Assembly: GCF_900182595.1 (NCBI RefSeq)
Contig: NZ_FXTN01000003.1
Location: 124,001-188,000 of the forward strand
DNA: 64,000 nucleotides
Direction of reading: 5' to 3'
From: Pedobacter westerhofensis
Lineage (GTDB): Bacteria > Bacteroidota > Bacteroidia > Sphingobacteriales > Sphingobacteriaceae
This document shows positions 26,978-35,900 of the stretch, piece after piece. The translations under genes were made by a program, and so were the position numbers. Position 1 is the first letter of the stretch; each line of letters begins with the position of its first letter. The notes below the pieces were generated by a model that was not told the DNA's origin, ran no database searches, and was given only the letters and a program-made list of their open reading frames with translations.

Positions 26978-29900
26978 TTATTTTAAAATTGTTACAGTTC
27001 CCTTTCTCATTATCTGGGTACCATCTTTCATTATTACATCGATAATATATACATAAACTCCATTTGGCTGTGGCTGTCCTCGATATGTTCCGTCCCATCC
27101 ATTCTGCATCTGCTGAGAAATAAATACTACGTGCCCCCACTGGTCATAGATGCGCATTGCAGCATTTACTACTGCGTTTCCATAGACGTAGAACACATCA
27201 TTGTTTCCATCTCCATTTGGTGTAAAAGTATTGGGGATAAATATCTGGTTTGTATCTGACTCTGAGCCAGAACCATTGTTGGCCCTGCCGGTGAAACTTC
27301 CTGAATCACTGGTCTGGCAGGCAGATGTTCCCTTAGCTCTCACCATCAGCGTTACCGCCTCGTTAGACTGCAGGCCAAACGCCAGGTGGCTGAGACCGCC
27401 ACTGCCAAAACTTGGATCTTCCCAGGTAGTTCCGCCATTTGAAGAAACTTCATAGCTTGCTGCACCTGTTACTGCGCTCCAGCCAAAGGTAATGCTGGTG
27501 AATGTGCTCGACTGCCTGGTGACTACCGGAGCAGCCAGTTTGGCAAGTATAACAACATTACCCAGTGTCCTGTTGCTTACTGCAGTGCCGGAAACGCCTT
27601 CTACATAGTAGCTTGTGCTGGTAGTAAGTGCAGGCGTCTGGAAGCTTGTACCGGTAGCCAGTATATTTCCGCCTGTTGCCGTTGCATACCAGTTATAGGT
27701 CACATTGGCAATCGGGTTAGATACTGTCAGTGTAGTACTGATGCCATCACAGCTTTGTGCGCTGAATACGATTGGATTTGGCACTTTGATCAGCACCACA
27801 TAGGTAGCTGTTGCGGTTGCACCTGTACCATCTGTGACAGTCACTGTGATGCTATAGGTACCGCCCAGTGTTGGGGTTCCTGTAATTTCACGTGTTGCCG
27901 GGTTAAACGTTAATCCCGGAGGCAGGTTGACAGCTGTGTAAGTAAACGGTCCAGTACCTCCTACTGCTGCAGGCAATGTTTGCGGAACATATGGTGTGCC
28001 TACCAATCCGTCAGGCAGGGTAGCCGGTGGTAATGACAATGGTGTTGTGCTAACGGCGCCTACGCTCAGAGAGAAAGCAGCTGTTGCATTACAACCTTTG
28101 GTATCTGATGCAGTAATAGAGAAATTATAACTTCCGGAAACCGTTGGTGTTCCTGAGATGATACCTGTAGGCGACAGAGACAGACCTGCAGGTAAGCTGC
28201 TGCCTGATGCCAGTGTGTAGGTATATCCCGGTGTACCGCCTGTTGCCTCATTGATCCTTGCCACATAAGCGGTGCCGTTTGTTGCGGCAGGCAATACCGA
28301 AGTATTGAAGCTCATTGCAGGATTAACAGTTAAGGTAACCACACGTGCCGTTCCGGCTGCGTTCTCACACTGATTATCACCGCGTACGGTTACATAGTAG
28401 GTAGCCCTTGCCGTAATCGAAGGAATCGTATACGTCGGCCCGGTGAATACTGCGGTAGCTAATGCGGCATCAGTATACCAGGTAAATACAGGATTGGTCA
28501 CCGTAGTACTACCGGCAGTTAAGCTTACCGCAGATCCGGAACATATCGCCGCCGCAGGTTCACCTGTAATAATGATATCAGCGCTTGTTGCTTTAGATCC
28601 CAGGTTCACATTTACAGGAGTTCTTGAACTCACCGCAGTACCTGATGATCCTTCGGCATAATAGATGGTATTGGCAGTTACCACTGGTGTCTGGAAGCTT
28701 GTTCCCTGAGCAATTGCCGTTCCGCCGGATGCGGTATTGTACCAGTTATAGGTTACATCTGCTAAAGGGTTTTGTACTGTTAATGTCACAGTTGTTCCGC
28801 CACAGCTGGCTGCATTTAGAACAACAGGAGCCGGAACGGTAACTATTACGGTGTAATTTGAAGTAGCTGTTGCACCGGTGGCGTCTGTAACGGTAACGGT
28901 GAAAGTAAATGTACCGCCAAGCGTTGGGGTTCCGCTGATCTCCCTGGTCAGTGGATCAAATACCAGTCCCGGAGGCAGGTTAGTGGCCACATAGGTGAAA
29001 GGTCCTGTTCCGCCGGTTACGGCAGGTAACACCTGAGGAGTATATAGTGTTCCCACTTCTCCGTTTGGCAGGTTGGCAGGGGGAAGCATCATAGGATTGG
29101 CTGCCGTGCCGTTGATCGTTAAGTTAAAATTGGCATTTGCAGTACAGCCTCCGCTATCGGTAACCATCAGAGCAAAGGTATATGTACCCGGCACCGTAGG
29201 GGTCCCAGAGATCACACCTGTTGCAGATAGTGAAATTCCTGCAGGCAAAGTGGTTCCTGCTGGCAAATTGTACGTATATCCCGGTGTACCACCCGTTGCA
29301 GGGTTAATTTGTACAGAATACGCGGTAGAAGTGTTTGCAGTACTAAGGGTAGTGCCAGTGAAACTGATTGCAGGGTTTACACTTAATGCTACTGCCTTAC
29401 CTGATCCAGGTTCATTCTCACATTTATTATCCCCTCGTACGCTCACGAAATAGTTTGTGTTTGCTGTCAGGGATGGAATCTGATAAGTGTCGCCGGTAAA
29501 CACTGCGTTGGTTAAGGCCACATCAGTATACCAGGTAAAGACAGGATTGGTTACGGTTGTACTGCTGGCAGTAAGCGTCACACCTGATCCCGAACAAACA
29601 GTCGCCGGTATTCCGGTGACGGTTACATCGGCAGCTGTAGCACTTGGCTTAACCGTTACGGTAACTGCTGTCCTGGTACTTCTTGCAGTAACCGAAACTC
29701 CTTCCGCATAAAAGGTAGTTGTGGCCGCAATCGCAGGGGTCTGGAAGGTTGTTCCCGTACCAAGTATCGCTCCGCCAGATGCAGATGCGTACCAGTTGTA
29801 ACTTACATTTGGAGTTGGATTGCTTACGGTTAATACAGCACTGGTTCCGTTGCAGCTTTCAGCATTTGCTACCACTGGTGCAGTTACATTTACAACTACT

Positions 29901-32900
29901 GTATAAATAGTGCTGGCTGTTAAACCGTTGGCATCTGTCACAGTAACGGTGAAAGTAAAGGTTCCTCCCAGCGTAGGTGTTCCCGAAAGTATCCTTGTGT
30001 TTGTATCAAAGTTAAATCCAGGAGGAACATTGGTAGCCACATAAGTGTATGGCCCTGTTCCGCCAACTGGCGCAGGCAGTGTTTCAGGAGCATAAGGTGC
30101 ATCAACGATTCCATCATGGAGGGTAGCCGGCGGCAGCGTCATCAGACCGATACTTCCGATACTGATCGTGAAGGTAGCAGTTGCATTACAGCCCCTGCTA
30201 TCAGAAGCGGTAATAGCGAAGGTATAATTACCGGCAACGGTTGGCAGGCCAAATAACTGACCGGCAGCAGATAATGACAGTCCCGGCGGCAGTGTATTGC
30301 CGGATGCTACAATATAGCTATATCCCGGCATTCCGCCTGTTGCAGCATTGATCTGGCTTACATAAGGAACAGGTACTGTACCTGTAGGCAATGCAGCCCC
30401 GGTAAATACAAGGGCAGGGTTCACAGTTACTAGAACCACTTTACCCGTGCCCGAAATGTTCTCACATTTATTATCTCCGCGAATGGTCACGTAATAGGTT
30501 GTATTTGCAGTAATGGATGGTGTGTTATAAACTGCACCTGTAAATACGGCATTGGTCAGGGCAGCATCCGTATACCATGTAAATACCGGATTGATCACGG
30601 TGGTACTGCTGGCAGTTAATGCCGCGCCCGATCCCGAACAAACGGTAGCAGGTACACCATTGATGTTGATGTCTGCAGCCACAGCCGGCGGATTTACTGT
30701 TAACTGTATCACTTTTGCGTTGGCAGAAGTATTAGGGCATCTGTCAGATCCCTGTACAGTCACATAGAAATTAGTGTTTCCGGTTAGGGCAGCTGTAGTA
30801 TATACAGGTCCGGTAAATACCGCATTGGTTAATGCTGCATCGGTATACCAGGTAAATACAGGATTGGTAACCGTGCTGCTGCTCGCAGTTAAGGTCACTG
30901 CAGTACCAGAACAAAGACTGGCAGGGATGCCCGAAATATCAATATCAGCAGCCGTAGCGGATGGCTTAACTGTCAGTGTTACTGGTTTTCCCGTTGTGCT
31001 TTCACATTTATCATCGCCCCTTACTGTTACATAATAAGTGGTAGCGGCTGAAATTGAAGCAATATTGAAAGTTGCACCACTGAACACCGGATTGAGCAGT
31101 GCCGCATCGCTGTACCAGGTAAACACTGGATTAGTTACTGTAGTGCTGCTGGCAGTCAGCGTAGTTGAAGCACCAGCGCAGAACGTATTGTCTGCAACGG
31201 CAACTGACAGATCAGCGTCTGTAGCATTGGGTCTGATGGTGATCGATACTTGTGTTCTTGCTGATGTATTTGTACAAGCGTTACTGTTAACTGCTTTTAC
31301 ATAGAAGTTGGTAGTACCTACCGCCAGCATTCCAGAAGTAGTGTAAGAACTGGTATTGGAAGCGAGCAGGTTTCCGCCTGTGGCTGCATCGTACCAGTTG
31401 TAGCTTACACCGGCAACCTGATTTACACTGAGGGTAACCGGAGTATTCAAGCAGGTAGTAGTTGGGTTTGAAGCTGAAGGTACGGGCGCTGCAGGTATAC
31501 CAAGAACCGTTACGATGACTGGTACCTTCGCGCTTTCGCAGCCATTTCTGTTAGCCGATACATAATAGGTATAAATGCCCGCTGGTAACGTTGCAGGTGT
31601 CTGGTAAGTATTTGTACTTGCCAGCAGCGCAAGCCCGCTGTCATACCATTTGTAGGTAATTCCAGCTGGTGGATTAGCCACTGCAAGCGTAGCCTGGCTG
31701 CCTTCACAAACAGTAACATTTGCAACTGCAGGTGTTGGTGCCAGGATAATTCTCCTTGCATAATTCAGGTTCAGTCCGCTGAGTGCTCCCAACAGGCCTG
31801 AGTTGAGTTTCAGTTCAACACCGTCATATACCTGTGCAGGCACAAAATCAATGGTCGCGTCTGTTCCGTTACCAGATATTTGCAGGTTGATACCAGAACT
31901 GATGATCGTTCTTTCATCACCATTGCTGGTGGTGCCATTGTGTGTTGTTAAAGTGATGCTTGAACCGATGCTTGCTGAAAGCCTTCCTGATGGAGAAGTC
32001 AGGCGCAGCCTTACTGTATCACCTACCTGTGATAAACCACTGAAGTTTACTTTTTGGGCAACATAGCTGTTGACACCAAATGGAATGAACAGTGAAGAAC
32101 TTGTTTCCACGTCATCATCAACTGCAAAACCGGGATTAGATACATTGGCATTGACAGACAAGGTACCTCCGCTGCTTACGGTCTGGCTAATGGCCGGTTC
32201 ACAAGGAACAGAACCCGGATTTGTTGATATCGGTTTTACAGTAACCACTACACTGGCGGCAGGAGATATACATCCCCCTACTGCGCTGCTTTGTGCAGTC
32301 ACATAATAAGTGGTAGTAGTAGTTAAGTTTGGCGTAATGAATGTTCCGTTTGCACCATTTGTTGGTGCAGAAACTGCTACTGCTCCGGGTTGCGCAGGAT
32401 CAGTAGCATACCAGGTATACACCAGATCAGAGGTAGATGAACTGGCATTAAGTATCGTTTGTTCACCGGAATTAATGGTTATTGCTGTAGGATTAAGTAC
32501 AGGTGCAGTCAGCGATCCTACAGTAACGGTTACCGTAGCTCTAGCCGATACTGTTCCGCAACTGTTAATTGCCTCCACACTGTATGTAGCACTGGTTTGT
32601 ATGTTTGTGATGCTGTACGAAGAACCTGTAGCACCCGGAATTAACGTACTGCCCTCGTACCATTGGTAGGTAAAACCTGCCTGCGGATTCTGTACCTGCA
32701 ACACCAGGTTTGCATTTTGACAGGTCTGTTCTGTTGCAGAAAGCAACGAAGGTACCAAAGGTGCAGGGATAACAGTGATATTTACTGCTGTTCTTGAGCC
32801 TCCGCAACCATTTCTGGTAGCTTCTACATAATACTGAATGTCTGCCGTTACTGCCGGAACCACAAAGTTCTCTCCGGTAAATACCGGTGTACCGCCCGTG

Positions 32901-35900
32901 GCAGTAGTGTACCAGTTATAGGTAATACCAGCCTGTGGATTGGTAACTGTCAGCGTAGGTGTAGCATTTAAACATGCAGTCACATTTGCGGATGCTACAG
33001 TCGGTGCTATAGTTATCCTTCTTGCATAGTTAAAGTTTACAGCAGACAGCGCTCCTAGAATTCCTGAGCCCAGCCTTACCTCAGCAGCATCAAACTGTGC
33101 TGTTGGTACTAGGCTGATCAGAGCTTCTGCACCGCCGTTTAACAATTGAAGATTGATTAATCCGTTATTGAGTGCAACACCGTCATTGTTGCTGGTTGTA
33201 CCCTGATAAGTAGTAATGGTAATACCAGATAACAATGAAAGCGATAATAACTGGTCGGTTGCCGTTAATCGGATACGCACGGTATCACCAGCGTTTGATA
33301 AACCTGTAAAATTCACTTTCTGAAATACGGAGGCATTGAGGCCTACCGGTATAGAAAGCGTAGAGGCCGTTTGCTGATCACCGTCAATTGCAAGGCCGGG
33401 ATTGTTTACCCTTGCCAGCAGTGAAAGCGTACCTGCAACACCGCTGGTTTGACTTACCGGAAGTTCGCACAGAACCGGAACTGGTGTTCCGCTTCCATTT
33501 ACATTAATGGTTTGCTGAACTCTTGCAGAAGATGCACATCCCGAAGCAGATACAGATACTACATAAAAAGTAGTAGTTGCAAACAGCGGCGGAGTGGTAT
33601 ATGATGCGCCGGTAAATACAGGAGTAGTCCCGTCAGCAGTAGTATACCAGTTAAAGGTAACATTGGATTCTGAAGAAGTTGCAGTGAGGGTAGCCAACTG
33701 ACCCTGTTTCACTGTTGTTGCAGAAGCCTGAACCTGTGGCAGTACCGGACGTGGGTTAACTACAATTGCAGCAGCAACACGTGTGGCCGATGTACAGTTG
33801 CCGTTGGATGCCTCGAGGTAATAGGTGGTGTTTGCCGTTAATGCCGGAGTAACGAAAGTTTCTCCGGTAAATACAGCTGTACCGCCTGTTGCAGTGGAAT
33901 ACCATCTGTAGGTTATGCCTGCTTGCGGATTATCTACAGAAAGTACACCGGTTGCACCTGAGCAAACCGGGGCTACTGTTGCCAGCACAGGGGTAGACAC
34001 AGCCGGAGTAACGGTTACAGTGACCGGAACCCTTGCAGGATTGGCACAACCATTACTGCTGACCTCTATATAATAAGTAGTAGTAGCTGTTAATGTTGGA
34101 GTAGGATAAGTACCTCCGCTGGCCAGAACGTTTCCGGCTGTTGGAGCATCGTACCATGTAAGCGTAGTGCCTCCCAGCGCAGTAGCAGTTAAAGTGGCAC
34201 TCGTTCCTGAGCAAATGGTTTGATTTCCCGACACCAGGGTTGGATTAGGAAGGATCACCTGGGCACCGTAGATACGCAGGCTTGTGATTGCAGATACCAG
34301 TGGATTGTAACTTACTTCTACCCTGTCATATGCAACGGTAGCAAGCACCGTGGCTTTAAACCTGTTTCCTCCGAGCAAGCCCAGGTTAACCAGTGAACCA
34401 TTTAAAGGATAGCTTCTTACTACAGTATTGCCGTTCATCACATTGATGGTTATGCCGCCAAGGACTCCAAAATCTGCAAGTCCAACAGGTGTTTCCAGAT
34501 CCAGACGGATACTGTCTGTGGCCAGGCCAGTTCTTTGGAAAATCAAACGCTGATAAGCTGTGGCAGCCACACCTGCGGTAAGCCTGATCTCTGTATAATT
34601 ATTTAAATCGGCATCAGTAGAATTACCGGGATTTTCGATTGCACAAAGTAAGCAGAGTAATCCTGTAATGTTGCTTTGCTGCGAAGTGGCGGCGTTACAG
34701 TTTGGATTGGCAGGAATGCTGATCACTGTTATCAAAACAGGCACTCTTGTGAGGCTTGAACATCCGGAACTGTTTACTGTTCCAGCGTAATAGGTTGTTG
34801 TTGCCGTTAATGCAGGAGTAGTAAATGACGAACCTGATCCTGCAGCAACGCCTCCTGTTGGAGTAGTATACCAGAAGATCGTAGAATTGGCATCAGCTGT
34901 TGCCTGCAGCACCGCTGTTTGTCCGCTGCTGATCGTTAAATTATTCGTCAGCACTGTTGGTGGCTCCGGTGCCGGATTTACCGTAATCGTCACAGGGATA
35001 CGTGCACTTGCTCCTGTTCCGGAAACACCTTCTGCATAAAAGGTAGTTGTTTGCGTTAAGGCCACAGTGCTATAGCTGGTTCCGCTGGCCAAAGGAGTAT
35101 TTCCTGTGGCAGAATAAAAATTATAAGTCACGCCGGTAACCGGATTGGCGACTGTGAGTGTAGCAGTGCTGCCGCTACAGATGGTAGTCCCTGAAACAAT
35201 AGGATCAGGTACAATCACCCGTAGCGCATAATCAGTACTGGTAGATGCCCCGCCGTTATCAGTAACCTTCATGGTTACCGTAAAATTCCCTCCAACTCCG
35301 GGAGTTCCTGAGATCACACGGGTTACAGGGTTAAAGCTTAAGCCGGCAGGCAGGCTGGTCATTGTATAGCTATATGGAGCAGTTCCGCCTGTTACAGCCG
35401 GCATGGCTGCCGAGGTATAGCTGGCTCCAACTTTTCCGTCAGCCAGGGTCGCCGGCGCAAGCGCAAGGGTTCCGTTTACAGTAAGGGTATAAGGAGTTGT
35501 TAAAGAGGTACCTGCAGCATCGGTCACAGTTACAGAAATCGTAAAAGTACCCGACTGTGTAGGTGTTCCTGTGATCTGCCTGGTCAGCGGATCAAAAATG
35601 AGACCCGGAGGCACATTGGCTGCTACATAAGTATATGGCCCTGTTCCACCGCTTGCCGCAGGAATAGTTTGTGCAGGATAATTTACACCTACCGTTCCGT
35701 TTGGCAGCGCAATCGTAGCCAGTACCAAAGGATCCTTAACAGTAATCGTATAATTAGCAGTAGCTGTACGTCCTTCGTTGTCAGTTACGGTTACCGGAAA
35801 AGTAAATGTCCCGGTTTGAGTTGGGCTGCCTGTGATTTCCCTGGTCGCAGGGTTAAAGGAAAGACCTGCTGGTACATTTGTAGCAGAATAAGTATATACA

